This document shows, one piece after another, positions 52,907 through 62,062 of a stretch of 64,000 nucleotides of DNA. Numbering within the stretch: the first letter of the stretch is position 1; the number at the start of each line of letters is the position of its first letter. The notes beneath the pieces were generated by a model, which was not told where the DNA came from, searched no databases, and was given only the letters and a program-made list of their open reading frames with translations. The position numbers were made by a program, and so were the translations under genes. This DNA is from Sphingobacterium phlebotomi (GTDB lineage: Bacteria; Bacteroidota; Bacteroidia; Sphingobacteriales; Sphingobacteriaceae): contig NZ_VTAV01000016.1 of the NCBI RefSeq assembly GCF_008180195.1, positions 34,721 to 98,720 of the forward strand, given 5' to 3'.

Positions 52907-53631
52907 AAGTAGAGATATTTATACCCTGTTTTATAGATCAGATTTATCCAGAAACAGCTTTTAACACGATTAAATTGTTGGAAAAAGCAGGTTGTGATGT
53001 CGTTTATAACCCGAAGCAGACCTGTTGTGGGCAGCCGGCGTATCATGCGGGGTTTTGGGACGAAGCAAAGAAAATAGGACTTAAATTTCTCCGTGATTTT
53101 TCGGAAGACTGTTATATCGTGTCGCCCTCAGCCTCTTGTACTGGAATGATAAAAAAGGGATATGATGATCTATTCACCAATTCTACCGAGCATAATCGTT
53201 GTCGTAATATCCAGTCAAACATCTATGAATTGAGTGATTTTTTGGTAAATGTGCTTAGAAAAGATTATTTTGGGGCGGAATTGGTTGGAAGGGCAGTCTA
53301 TCATGACGCTTGCTCCGCATTAAGGGAATATAAAATTAAAGACGAACCTCGGAAGCTATTAGCACAGGTAGGAGGGCTTGAGGTCGTTTCCATGCATGAT
53401 CAGGGGACTTACTGTGGGGTCGGAGGCACTTTTGCCGTGAAATTTGAAGGTATATCGGCAGCAATGGCTGAACAAAAAGTACAAAATGCAATGGCTGTAA
53501 AAGCCGACTATATTATTTCAACAGATAGTACTTGTCTATTGCAATTACAAGGATATATTGATAAACATCAACTTCCTATCAAGACAAAACACATTGCAGA
53601 TGTGTTGACATCTGGATGGGCTAATATTTAA
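52903..53631 (+). CDS. LutA/YkgE-like (Fe-S)-binding CCG-domain protein
   Basis: The 242-residue protein has two CCG domains. The first has FIPCFIDQ and TCCGQPAYHAG. The second has YHDACSALREY and GTYCGVGGTFAVKF, with extra cysteines in PSASCTGM and STCLLQL. In LutABC the homologous protein takes part in L-lactate oxidation. No lutB or lutC gene is adjacent in this window, so it may work with unlinked partners or in another heterodisulfide-like reaction. Confidence 0.9.
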   Translation: MKVEIFIPCFIDQIYPETAFNTIKLLEKAGCDVVYNPKQTCCGQPAYHAGFWDEAKKIGLKFLRDFSEDCYIVSPSASCTGMIKKGYDDLFTNSTEHNRCRNIQSNIYELSDFLVNVLRKDYFGAELVGRAVYHDACSALREYKIKDEPRKLLAQVGGLEVVSMHDQGTYCGVGGTFAVKFEGISAAMAEQKVQNAMAVKADYIISTDSTCLLQLQGYIDKHQLPIKTKHIADVLTSGWANI

Positions 53632-53649
53632 TAAAACCTATAATAATCT

Positions 53650-54534
53650 ATGAACTCAAGAAGAACATTTTTAAAAAACTTAGGCCTGGCAGCCGCGGGG
53701 GTAGCTATAGCTCCTTCTTTAGACGTATTTGCAGCAAAAAAAACGTGGTTTGACATTTCCTTAGCACAATGGTCTCTTCATAAGACATTGTTTGCCGGAG
53801 ATTTGAAGAACATTGATTTTCCCGAATTTGCGGCAAAGAAACTTGATATTTATGGCGTGGAATATGTGAACCAGTTCTTTAAGGATAAGGCGAAAGATAT
53901 GACTTACCTTAAAGATCTAAATAACCGAGCCAAGGATAACGGCGTAAAGAACGTATTAATTATGATTGATGGCGAGGGGAATCTGGGCGACGAAGATAAT
54001 GCGAAGCGTTTGCAGGCTGTCGATAACCATTATAAGTGGATTGATGCAGCCGCTTTTTTGGGATGTAGAGCTATTCGTGTCAATGCAGCCGGAAAAGGAA
54101 CACCGGAAGAGGTGGCACAACGTGTTGTGGAGAGCTTAAGTGCATTGGCAGATTACGGAAAAAAAGCAAAAATCAACGTCATTGTTGAAAATCACGGCGG
54201 CATATCGTCACATGGCGATTGGTTGTCCGGGGTATTGAAAGCGGTAGGAAAGAAAAATTGTGGAAGCTTACCTGACTTTGGCAATTTCTATGAATATGAT
54301 CGTTATCAAGGAGTGCAGGACTTGATGCCATATGCAAAGGGCGTGAGTGCTAAATCACATGACTTTGATGCAAACGGTAACGAAACCGGTATCGATTATC
54401 ATCGCATGATGCAAATTGTAAAAGATGCCGGATTTAAGGGGTATGTCGGAATTGAATATGAAGGTAAAAATTTGCCGGAAGTAGAGGGCATTCTAGCAAC
54501 GAAGAAATTGCTTGAACGATTTAAAACTTTATAA
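53650..54534 (+). CDS. Tat-exported TIM-barrel protein, sugar phosphate isomerase/epimerase-like
   Basis: The 294-residue protein begins with a twin-arginine signal (SRRTFLKNLGLAAAGVA) and a cleavage region near DVFAAKK. The xylose-isomerase-like TIM-barrel follows: ISLAQWSLHKTLF, IRVNAAGKG, VIVENHGG with the metal-binding acidic residue, LPDFGNF, and GYVGIEYEG near the C-terminus. Tat export suggests a folded, cofactor- or metal-containing periplasmic enzyme. The substrate is unknown. It is 18 nt after the LutA-like gene. Confidence 0.9.
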   Translation: MNSRRTFLKNLGLAAAGVAIAPSLDVFAAKKTWFDISLAQWSLHKTLFAGDLKNIDFPEFAAKKLDIYGVEYVNQFFKDKAKDMTYLKDLNNRAKDNGVKNVLIMIDGEGNLGDEDNAKRLQAVDNHYKWIDAAAFLGCRAIRVNAAGKGTPEEVAQRVVESLSALADYGKKAKINVIVENHGGISSHGDWLSGVLKAVGKKNCGSLPDFGNFYEYDRYQGVQDLMPYAKGVSAKSHDFDANGNETGIDYHRMMQIVKDAGFKGYVGIEYEGKNLPEVEGILATKKLLERFKTL

Positions 54535-54687
54535 TCTAGGAGTACACCCGTAATTGAAATTTTACAAAATTAAAAATGGATATTACGGGAAAAACTAGAA
54601 TTTTTATTTTCTTTGTAGCAATGTTACCAAAATCAATTAGGAAAACTTCTTAAATGATTTTGGTTTTAATGACTATAACTTAAAAAG

Positions 54688-56271
54688 ATGAATCAACAAA
54701 AAGAAGACGAAGTCCTGGTAAATCACCTCGCCAAACAGGGCATTGACAACAAAATGGTGATGGGACATCCCGCAAGTTTATTTGTTCTGTTTTTTACGGA
54801 AATGTGGGAACGCTTTAGTTATTACGGTATGCGTGCCTTATTGACGGTGTTCCTCATAACGGAAATTGCCAAAGATGGGTGGGGCTGGACAAATGCGGAT
54901 GCTATGCAGCTTTATGCTTGGTATACCGGATTGGTATATCTTACACCTTTGATTGGTGGGATGATTGCTGATAAGCTTACAGGCTATCGGAAGGCAATTC
55001 TACTCGGAGCCTTAATTATGACCTTGGGTCATTTGTCTATGGCATTTGAAACGTTTGGGGATAGTTTTTTCTACTTAGGTTTAGTCTTGATGATTCTAGG
55101 AAATGGTTTATTTAAACCCAATATTTCCTCCATGGTCGGACAATTGTACCCCAATACCAGTACCAAGAAAGATGCAGGTTACACCATTTTCTATATGGGT
55201 ATCAATGCCGGCGCTTTTTTAGGTATGTTGTTGTGTGGTTATATTGGAGAGAAAATAGGGTGGCACTACGGTTTCGGACTGGCCGGTGTGTTTATGTTCT
55301 TTGGTATGTTACAGTTCTTCTTTGCACAAAAAATATTTGGTATAAATGGTGAGAAACCTGATACAACACATAAACCAGAGGAGCATGTTGAGAAAATTAC
55401 GGAGGAAGAAACGCCTGCAAATGTAGTGCGCGACCGGTTGATTGTCGTAGCCGTATTAATGTTTGCCAGTATCTTTTTCTTCTTTGCTTTTGAACAGGCG
55501 GGCGGTTCGATGTCTATCTTTGCCAAGGATTATACGCAACGGGTTTTAGAAGGAAATGCCGGATTGGCATTTAAATGGATCGACGCGGCTCTGACGATTT
55601 TTCCTATCATGATCGTAACCTGGGTACTCTACAGTCTGGCTAAAAAAATAGCCAGGCAATATCCATTAACCATTCTGTTTACAGCGATTTCTTTTGTCAT
55701 TATATGGGCGCTTGGCTTCTGGAAAGTATATCGGGAATTCAGTATTGAACAGACCGAAGTAACCGTCTCTTGGTTTCAGATTTTAAATTCGTTTTTCATT
55801 ATCACCTTAGCCTCGTCCTTCAGTAAAATATGGGAAAAAGTATGGAATCCCTCCGGACCGATAAAATTTGCTATGGGCTTATTACTAGTGGGTATTGGTT
55901 TTGTAGCTTTGGCTTATGGTGCCAGTTCCATTCCACAGGATGCCAAAACGGCATCAGTAAGCATGATCTGGCTGATTTTAGCTTATTTTTTCCATACGAC
56001 CGGTGAACTATGCCTGTCTCCTGTGGGGCTTTCTTATATGAGTAAATTGTCTCCGCCAAAATTTGTAGGATTGATATTTGGTCTTTGGTTTACGGCTTCG
56101 GCGATTGCCAACTTTATTGCTGGTATGACAGGCTCTTACATTGATGAAATATCGGAGAAATATTCCATGTCTACATTTTTCTTAATTATCGCAGGGATAC
56201 CTATTGTTGTTGCTTTACTATTGCTTCTATTCAATCCGCTTTTAAAGAAATTGATGCATGGTATTAATTAA
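54688..56271 (+). CDS. POT-family proton-coupled peptide transporter
   Basis: This is a 527-residue inner-membrane symporter of di- and tripeptides. The N-terminal ExxERFSYYG signature is EMWERFSYYGMRALL. The second family signature, G-I-N-A-G-A-F, is present near residue 170, and the conserved SPVGLSYMSKLSP is in the C-terminal half. About 14 TM segments fit the prokaryotic branch with two extra helices. It is monocistronic, 153 nt after the TIM-barrel gene. Confidence 0.94.
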   Translation: MNQQKEDEVLVNHLAKQGIDNKMVMGHPASLFVLFFTEMWERFSYYGMRALLTVFLITEIAKDGWGWTNADAMQLYAWYTGLVYLTPLIGGMIADKLTGYRKAILLGALIMTLGHLSMAFETFGDSFFYLGLVLMILGNGLFKPNISSMVGQLYPNTSTKKDAGYTIFYMGINAGAFLGMLLCGYIGEKIGWHYGFGLAGVFMFFGMLQFFFAQKIFGINGEKPDTTHKPEEHVEKITEEETPANVVRDRLIVVAVLMFASIFFFFAFEQAGGSMSIFAKDYTQRVLEGNAGLAFKWIDAALTIFPIMIVTWVLYSLAKKIARQYPLTILFTAISFVIIWALGFWKVYREFSIEQTEVTVSWFQILNSFFIITLASSFSKIWEKVWNPSGPIKFAMGLLLVGIGFVALAYGASSIPQDAKTASVSMIWLILAYFFHTTGELCLSPVGLSYMSKLSPPKFVGLIFGLWFTASAIANFIAGMTGSYIDEISEKYSMSTFFLIIAGIPIVVALLLLLFNPLLKKLMHGIN

Positions 56272-56279
56272 AATATGTT

Positions 56280-56304
56280 CTTCTTTTTTCCCGTAAAAAA
56301 GAAG
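56280..56304 (+). terminator. A/T-rich hairpin after POT transporter gene
   Basis: CTTCTTTTTT (56280-56289) pairs with AAAAAAGAAG (56295-56304) across a 5-nt loop, 8 nt after the POT stop codon. It is a weak terminator candidate because of the low GC content of the stem. Confidence 0.4.
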
Positions 56305-56321
56305 CAAAAAACTCGTCGCTT

Positions 56322-56380
56322 CGGATATTTGAGATAGGGGATAGTACTAAGGATAAATTTCTACATACCTCAAATATCCG
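56322..56380. repeat. Inverted repeat with 35-nt spacer between POT and GT2 genes
   Basis: CGGATATTTGAG (56322-56333) and CTCAAATATCCG (56369-56380) are a perfect 12-bp inverted pair. It lies in a 167-nt intergenic region without a gene. It could be a hairpin leader or a binding-site pair for the GT2 gene that follows. Confidence 0.6.
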
Positions 56381-56438
56381 GATGCGACATTTAGTGTTAA
56401 TGGAGAGACGGTGCAATCAATTTAATATATCATCGAGC

Positions 56439-57164
56439 GTGACAGACAGCTTAGTTATTATTCCGACGTATAACGAAAAAGAGAACATCGCGAAGATCAT
56501 CCGCAAGGTATTTTCCTTGGCTGTTCCCTTTGATATTTTGGTTGTTGACGATGGCTCTCCGGATGGTACAGCAACTATTGTCAAGACTATCCAGCAAGAA
56601 TATGCCGACCGTTTGTTTATCGAAGAGCGAGTTGGGAAGTTGGGGTTGGGAACGGCTTATATCCACGGATTTCGATGGGCTTTGCAACGGCATTATACTT
56701 ATATTTACGAGATGGATGCCGATTTTAGCCATAACCCTGAAGATTTAATTCGTTTACGACAGGCATGTTTAGACGGGGCGGATATGGCCGTTGGTTCCCG
56801 TTATATAAAAGGAGTGAATGTTGTAAACTGGCCGATGAGCCGTGTATTGATGTCGTATTTTGCATCTGCGTATGTACGGCTTATCATGCGTATACCTATC
56901 CAAGATGCAACGGCTGGGTTTGTCTGTTTTTCAAGGAAAGTACTCGAAAAGATTCCGCTCGACAAAATTAAGTTTATCGGTTATGCTTTTCAGATTGAAA
57001 TGAAGTTTACAGCTATCCAATACGGCTTCAAGATAGTCGAAGTACCTATTATATTCACCGACCGCACGGAAGGGGTCTCTAAGATGAGTACGCGAATATT
57101 TAGAGAAGCATTTTTTGGGGTTATACAGCTAAAAGTAGAGAGTTGGTTTAAGAAATATAAATAG
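56439..57164 (+). CDS. Polyprenol-phosphate mannosyltransferase-like GT2
   Basis: The 241-residue protein matches DPM1-like family 2 glycosyltransferases. It starts LVIIPTYNEKENI, with VVDDGSPDG and the DxD-like EMDADFSHNP, the GSRYIKG segment, and the C-terminal RTEGVSKMS motif. It probably transfers a sugar from a nucleotide donor to a polyprenyl phosphate in the inner membrane. The frame opens at ATG 56382, but GTG 56439 (VTDSLVIIP) fits the family's short N-terminus better. The start is uncertain. Confidence 0.9.
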   Translation: MTDSLVIIPTYNEKENIAKIIRKVFSLAVPFDILVVDDGSPDGTATIVKTIQQEYADRLFIEERVGKLGLGTAYIHGFRWALQRHYTYIYEMDADFSHNPEDLIRLRQACLDGADMAVGSRYIKGVNVVNWPMSRVLMSYFASAYVRLIMRIPIQDATAGFVCFSRKVLEKIPLDKIKFIGYAFQIEMKFTAIQYGFKIVEVPIIFTDRTEGVSKMSTRIFREAFFGVIQLKVESWFKKYK

Positions 57165-57173
57165 GTAACTTCG
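57143..57173 (+). promoter_or_regulatory. Candidate ruvB promoter
   Basis: TTG at 57143-57145 and TAACTTCG at 57166-57173 are 20 nt apart, the expected Bacteroidota spacing. ATG 57181 follows 7 nt after the -7-like element, so the leader would be minimal. It overlaps the 3' end of the GT2 gene. Confidence 0.4.
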
Positions 57174-57180
57174 TATACGT

Positions 57181-58203
57181 ATGAATGAGCATCTTGACCC
57201 AAATCCAGAAAAGCTAAATCCTGTCGATAGGGATATAGAGAGAGTTTTGCGCCCGCAGGTGTTTGAGGATTTTACGGGACAGGAGAAAATTTTGGAAAAC
57301 CTCGCTATTTTTGTAAAAGCTGCAAAATTACGTAGTGAAGCATTAGATCATGTGCTGTTACACGGTCCTCCCGGCTTAGGTAAGACCACGTTGTCTTATA
57401 TTATCGCCAACGAAATGGGCGTGAATATCAAAATCACATCCGGACCGGTATTGGATAAGCCTGGTGATTTAGCAGGTCTCTTAACGAATTTGGAGGAAGG
57501 AGATGTGTTGTTCATCGATGAAATTCACCGTTTAAGCCCCTTGGTTGAAGAGTATCTGTATTCGGCAATGGAGGATTTCAAGATTGATATTATGTTGGAG
57601 ACGGGACCTAATGCCCGATCCGTTCAGATTTCTTTAAACCCGTTTACACTTATCGGCGCAACTACCCGATCGGGACTGTTAACGGCTCCATTACGTGCCC
57701 GTTTTGGAATTAATTCCCGACTTCAATATTATGACGCTAAATTGCTGACCACAATTGTGTTAAGGTCTGCTCATATTTTGAATACGCCGATTACAGAAGA
57801 GGGCGCATATGAAATTGCCCGGAGAAGCCGGGGAACACCTCGTATCGCTAACGCGTTGTTGCGCCGTACACGGGATTTCGCTCAAATTAAAGGAAATGGC
57901 TCTATTGATAGAGCTATCGCACAGTATGCACTGAATGCGTTGAATGTTGACGAAAATGGCTTGGACGAAATGGATAATCGGATTCTAACAACCATCATTG
58001 AGAAGTTTAAAGGTGGACCGGTTGGGCTAAAAACAATAGCTACCGCTGTAGGGGAGGATGAAGGAACCATCGAAGAGGTGTATGAACCGTTCTTGATTCA
58101 GGAAGGTTATCTGATGCGTACTTCCCGGGGGCGCGAATGTACGGAACTTGCCTTTAAGCATTTAGGAAAAAATACGTTTCATCGCGGGAATACGTTGTTT
58201 TAA
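57181..58203 (+). CDS. ruvB: Holliday junction branch-migration ATPase RuvB
   Basis: RuvB drives branch migration of Holliday junctions with RuvA in recombinational repair. The 340-residue AAA+ protein has Walker A GPPGLGKTT (62-70), Walker B FIDEIHRL (111-118), the GATTRSGLLTAPLRARFGI block containing sensor and arginine-finger residues, and the C-terminal winged helix (GGPVGLKTIATAVGED). Its length and motifs are standard. It overlaps the convergent HEAT-like gene by 4 nt. Confidence 0.97.
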   Translation: MNEHLDPNPEKLNPVDRDIERVLRPQVFEDFTGQEKILENLAIFVKAAKLRSEALDHVLLHGPPGLGKTTLSYIIANEMGVNIKITSGPVLDKPGDLAGLLTNLEEGDVLFIDEIHRLSPLVEEYLYSAMEDFKIDIMLETGPNARSVQISLNPFTLIGATTRSGLLTAPLRARFGINSRLQYYDAKLLTTIVLRSAHILNTPITEEGAYEIARRSRGTPRIANALLRRTRDFAQIKGNGSIDRAIAQYALNALNVDENGLDEMDNRILTTIIEKFKGGPVGLKTIATAVGEDEGTIEEVYEPFLIQEGYLMRTSRGRECTELAFKHLGKNTFHRGNTLF

Positions 58204-58754
58204 CCCATCTTTTTCAATACTCTTTTTGCTCTACTGGCTAACGCTGGCGTCGGATTTTTGAGCAGATGCTGGATCTGTGCTTTCAATTCATCTGTTATCC
58301 ATTGATTTTTCTCCCGCAGGTTATATAATATATCCAGACAATTGACGACAACGGCTACCGGGCATTCCGGATGAATCAGCCAATGAAAACATTGCTCTAC
58401 CAAAATTTCTTCTTGTTCGACCGTGTGGGATATGGCTGTTTTTGTATGCGTGGCTAGCATCGCTATTTTGGTGTAGCTTCGGATGGTTCCCCAATGCTTT
58501 TGTTTTGGCATGTTGGCAATGAAAGTATCATATATGGAAGAAATAAGCGTTGGCTGTTGTATACATACATGTTCCAGAAGCCAAGCCGCCCGAAAGGAAA
58601 CCTGTTTGTCGGGATGATAAGAATATGCCAGTAAACTTGGTAGGGTAAAACCGTGCATGTAAATAAAATCCAGGTTAAATGCTTTTGCCGGATATTGCCG
58701 AATATCTACTTTTAGAAACTTGATAAGCTTGGACTCAAAATCCTTATTCACCAT
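58200..58754 (-). CDS. Hypothetical helical (HEAT-like) protein next to helicase
   Basis: The 184-residue protein is predicted all-helical, with repeat-like pairs such as FRAAWLLEHVC and VVVNCLDILYNLREK that resemble HEAT/ARM repeats. No catalytic motif is seen. Its ATG lies 11 nt inside the upstream RecD-like helicase gene, so translation is coupled. It may be a helicase accessory or scaffold. This is inference from gene overlap only. Confidence 0.75.
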   Translation of the reverse strand: MVNKDFESKLIKFLKVDIRQYPAKAFNLDFIYMHGFTLPSLLAYSYHPDKQVSFRAAWLLEHVCIQQPTLISSIYDTFIANMPKQKHWGTIRSYTKIAMLATHTKTAISHTVEQEEILVEQCFHWLIHPECPVAVVVNCLDILYNLREKNQWITDELKAQIQHLLKNPTPALASRAKRVLKKMG

Positions 58755-60168
58755 AAAACTTAGGGTTGAAGTTAACTAAGAACAATTGCTCCGTAGCTCG
58801 CGTGATGGCGGTGTAGAGCCAACGTAAAAAATCCGTATTGAGCATTTCATCGTTTAAATATCCCTGATCAACAAATACGCATGGCCATTGTCCCCCCTGA
58901 GCTTTATGGCAGGTGATAGCATAAGCGAACTTAATCTGTAAAGCATTGTAATAAGGATCTTTTTTGATGGCATCTAGCCGGTCTTTTCTGGTCGGTATAT
59001 CAACATAATCTAAGGAAATCGACTCGTATAGCCGTTGCTGTTGCTCATAGGGGACGTTTGATGCGTCTACATGTAAACTATCGAGAAGGACACGACATAC
59101 TACCGGTTCCAGCTCATCATCGTCTATAAATTCCAAGGATATATCAGCAAAGCGGAAACCATGTTGATCGTGTATATTACTTACCTTCCGTACTTTTGCC
59201 AAATCACCGTTGGCTATAAATCCCGTGTTTTTCTCGTCATGTTGCTGTAGCCAATAGTAGTTGTTGCGTACCACCATGACTAAATCTCCACCCGTAATTT
59301 CTTCGTCGCGAAAGAGAATTTGATTCCGGATATGTTGATTATATAAATTTGCAGATTTATTGGATCGGCATATGACCATCGTATTTTCGATATCAAAACG
59401 ATCATAGCTATAATGTAACCCCTCCAGAAGCCGATCACCATTCATACGAAAAATATCCGTAAATCCCTTGGTATGGAATTCTGGAAACGGGAGGTTAGCT
59501 TCTTGCTTCTCCAAATCAATATCATCGCGTACTTTGGTCGCATTGTAGAGTATACCCGAAGCTTTTTGCTGTCGTACGACTTCCCGAAGTTCGTAGTGAA
59601 AGACCCTTAAATGATAATTTGCTTCCAGATAATTCGGATCTAGGGCTGGGCTTTCCAACATACCGACAGGGGGAAGCTGAGCCGTGTCTCCAACAAACAT
59701 GAGGCAGCAGTTTTCGCCCGATTGTACATATCGAATCAAATCATCCAGTAAGCTTTTCGAAAAGAATTGCTCGCCTGCGTCAGAAATCATAGATGCTTCA
59801 TCCACAATAAATAAGGTATTTTCATGTAGATTTTCTGCTAAAGTAAAGTCTAGTTCCAAAGTAGCCGCAGATTTTTTCCGGTAGATCTTTTTATGTATGG
59901 TAAATGCTTGCCTTCCGGAATAGTGGCGCATCACTTTTGCCGCACGTCCGGTGGGTGCTAATAAAACCGATTTCTTTTTAAGCGTAGGTAAAATCTTCAC
60001 CAATGCACTGATGATAGTCGTCTTTCCCGTTCCAGCATAACCCTTTAAAAGAAAGCAGGTAGTTGGATGAAAAGTGCTTAAAAATTCTTCCAAAAGTTCA
60101 AACGATTCCTGCTGTTGGTGGGTAGGTTGCCATACAAACTGTTGGGTAAGCAGGTTCTGAATATGCAT
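58744..60168 (-). CDS. RecD-like / PIF1-like superfamily 1 helicase
   Basis: The 474-residue ATPase has Walker A KGYAGTGKTTIIS (about 43-55), motif II FIVDEASMI and motif III-like FVGDTAQLPPVG. The C-terminal UvrD-type half has the nucleic-acid motif KFAYAITCHKAQGGQW and motif VI LYTAITRATEQLFLV. This is the RecD/Dda pattern of 5'-3' DNA helicases used in repair or conflict resolution. The frame opens at TTG 60174, and ATG 60168 is preferred. It overlaps the following HEAT-like gene. Confidence 0.9.
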   Translation of the reverse strand: MHIQNLLTQQFVWQPTHQQQESFELLEEFLSTFHPTTCFLLKGYAGTGKTTIISALVKILPTLKKKSVLLAPTGRAAKVMRHYSGRQAFTIHKKIYRKKSAATLELDFTLAENLHENTLFIVDEASMISDAGEQFFSKSLLDDLIRYVQSGENCCLMFVGDTAQLPPVGMLESPALDPNYLEANYHLRVFHYELREVVRQQKASGILYNATKVRDDIDLEKQEANLPFPEFHTKGFTDIFRMNGDRLLEGLHYSYDRFDIENTMVICRSNKSANLYNQHIRNQILFRDEEITGGDLVMVVRNNYYWLQQHDEKNTGFIANGDLAKVRKVSNIHDQHGFRFADISLEFIDDDELEPVVCRVLLDSLHVDASNVPYEQQQRLYESISLDYVDIPTRKDRLDAIKKDPYYNALQIKFAYAITCHKAQGGQWPCVFVDQGYLNDEMLNTDFLRWLYTAITRATEQLFLVNFNPKFYGE

Positions 60169-60252
60169 AATCAAAGTTATGCAAAAGGTTGGTCATATCA
60201 ATTGGAAAAGCTAATTTTGTTAAGACAATAAAATAGCCTAACGGTGCTGAGA

Positions 60253-61050
60253 ATGAAATATACGTCAAAGAATTTCCACTTACATTATATACCACAGTAT
60301 AAGCTGTTCGTAAAAGCCGACTTTTTAGAGGATACGTTAATCGTTGTGGATGAATCGAATGATGTTCAAGCGATGTTCTCTTATCCCGCAAATGAACCCG
60401 ACGCAGAAGCCATTAAATTGTTGGGCTTACCGTTTCAATACGTGTTCATTACCTTACCAGTACAAAGCTTAGTGTTTATTCCGGCTGAAGTATATCAAGA
60501 AGAAAATCATGCTTTATATCAAGCGTTCCTACTGGATGAGCATGAGGAACGTACGCAGGTCTATACCTTGGATAACTTACAAATAAAGGCATGTTATCAA
60601 TACGATTTATTACTGTATAATCGTTGGCGCACTATCTTTCCTCACGCGAAATTTGTAGCTGATTTTAAGCTTCTTTTAGGAGAAGTACAAGCTTATATCC
60701 CGATGCAAGGTGAGGTATTGGGGGCTCATTTTAATAATACACAAGTGGAACTGTTTGCGTTTAAAAATGGGAAATTCCTGTTTTATAATGTATTCGATAT
60801 ACAAAATGTGGACGATTTAAATTATTTTATATTAACGACGTGTCAAGCTTTTGGTTTACACATCAAACTTCCAAAAATACTCATTTCAGGCGTTGATACT
60901 GAACATCAGTATAGTGTAGCGCTTGCTCACTTTGCGAATCGTATCGAGTTTATGCAAGCCCGAACGAATTTGTATGCCGATGATGAAAGTGTAGAGAAAG
61001 AAGTCAATAAGTTTAACTTTATAGCAGATGCTCCCTTATGCGTATTATAG
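60253..61050 (+). CDS. DUF3822 family protein
   Basis: The 265-residue protein matches the Bacteroidota-specific DUF3822 family, which has an actin/PilM-like fold and commonly precedes rsmD and coaD. Segments such as FQYVFITLPVQSLVFIPAEVY and LGAHFNNTQVELFAFKNGKFLFYN fit the family. No catalytic residue set is known, and function is unknown. GTG 60244 opens the frame three codons earlier. It overlaps rsmD by 13 nt. Confidence 0.85.
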   Translation: MKYTSKNFHLHYIPQYKLFVKADFLEDTLIVVDESNDVQAMFSYPANEPDAEAIKLLGLPFQYVFITLPVQSLVFIPAEVYQEENHALYQAFLLDEHEERTQVYTLDNLQIKACYQYDLLLYNRWRTIFPHAKFVADFKLLLGEVQAYIPMQGEVLGAHFNNTQVELFAFKNGKFLFYNVFDIQNVDDLNYFILTTCQAFGLHIKLPKILISGVDTEHQYSVALAHFANRIEFMQARTNLYADDESVEKEVNKFNFIADAPLCVL

Positions 61051-61577
61051 CTGGACAATACGGAGGACTTCGTTTATCTCCGCCATCGAATTTACCGGTT
61101 CGCCCGACGACGGATATCGCAAAGGAAGCACTATTCAATATTCTGGATAATCGTATCGCACTAAACGAATGTGATTGCCTTGATCTTTTTGCCGGCACGG
61201 GTAATATAAGTTTTGAACTGGCTTCCCGGGGGGCAATATTGGTAGAGGCGGTTGACATCCATTTTAAATGTTTGCAGTTTATTAACGATACGGCAAAGAA
61301 ACTAAAAATCGATATTATTCACACACGTAAAGCAGATGTGCTGAAGTTTATTATAGCTTGTAAAAATCAATATGATTTTATTTTCGCCGATCCACCGTAT
61401 GATCTACCATCCTTACCGCAATTAGCCAACTTGATTCTTGAAAAAGGCTTATTGAAGCCGGGCGGAATGATGGTTATTGAACATCCGTCTACACGCAAGA
61501 TGGACGATTCACCGTTTTATATAGAAACAAGGAAATACGGTTATTCTTCGTTTAGCTTTTATCAACGGAAACCGTAA
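61038..61577 (+). CDS. rsmD: 16S rRNA (guanine(966)-N(2))-methyltransferase RsmD
   Basis: RsmD methylates the exocyclic N2 of G966 in 16S rRNA of the 30S subunit. The 179-residue protein has the SAM-binding LDLFAGTGNISFELASRG, the catalytic FADPPYDLP (D-P-P-Y), and the N-terminal GQYGGLRLSPPSNLPVRPTTD motif typical of the family. It overlaps the DUF3822 gene by 13 nt and precedes coaD by 20 nt. Confidence 0.96.
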   Translation: MRIIAGQYGGLRLSPPSNLPVRPTTDIAKEALFNILDNRIALNECDCLDLFAGTGNISFELASRGAILVEAVDIHFKCLQFINDTAKKLKIDIIHTRKADVLKFIIACKNQYDFIFADPPYDLPSLPQLANLILEKGLLKPGGMMVIEHPSTRKMDDSPFYIETRKYGYSSFSFYQRKP

Positions 61578-61597
61578 ATCTTTAAATTTTATCGAAT

Positions 61598-62062
61598 ATG
61601 AAAATTGCTGTTTTTGCTGGATCATTCGATCCTTTTACGTATGCTCACCAAAATATTGTTGAAAGAGGTCTATCGCTATTTGACAAAATCGTAATCGCAG
61701 TAGGGGTGAATAGTACAAAGAAGGGGCTGATGTCTTTTGATGATCGCGTGAAAGCTATTTCGGATCTATTCCAATCGAATGAAAAGATAGCGGTTACACA
61801 ATTCTCTGGTCTTACGATTGACTTTTGTAGAGAGATAGACGCAAAATATCTGCTTCGTGGTTTGCGTAATACGGCCGATTTTGAATTTGAGAATGCCATC
61901 GCACAAAACAACCTCTTGCTTGCACCGGAGATTGAAACGTATTTTCTGATGGCAAAATCTGGGTTGGCGCATATATCTTCGACGATTGTCAGGGATATTT
62001 TGTATCACCAAGGTGATGTGTCAACTTTAGTACCCAAGGAAGTTTTAAAGCATATAGGATGA
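61598..62062 (+). CDS. coaD: Phosphopantetheine adenylyltransferase
   Basis: CoaD adenylates 4'-phosphopantetheine in coenzyme A synthesis. The 154-residue nucleotidyltransferase has the AGSFDPFTYAHQNIV motif, with T-Y-A-H in place of the commoner T-x-G-H. The KYLLRGLRNTADFEFE block and ISSTIVRDI are both diagnostic. The stop overlaps the DUF4180 start by four bases (ATGA). Confidence 0.96.
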   Translation: MKIAVFAGSFDPFTYAHQNIVERGLSLFDKIVIAVGVNSTKKGLMSFDDRVKAISDLFQSNEKIAVTQFSGLTIDFCREIDAKYLLRGLRNTADFEFENAIAQNNLLLAPEIETYFLMAKSGLAHISSTIVRDILYHQGDVSTLVPKEVLKHIG

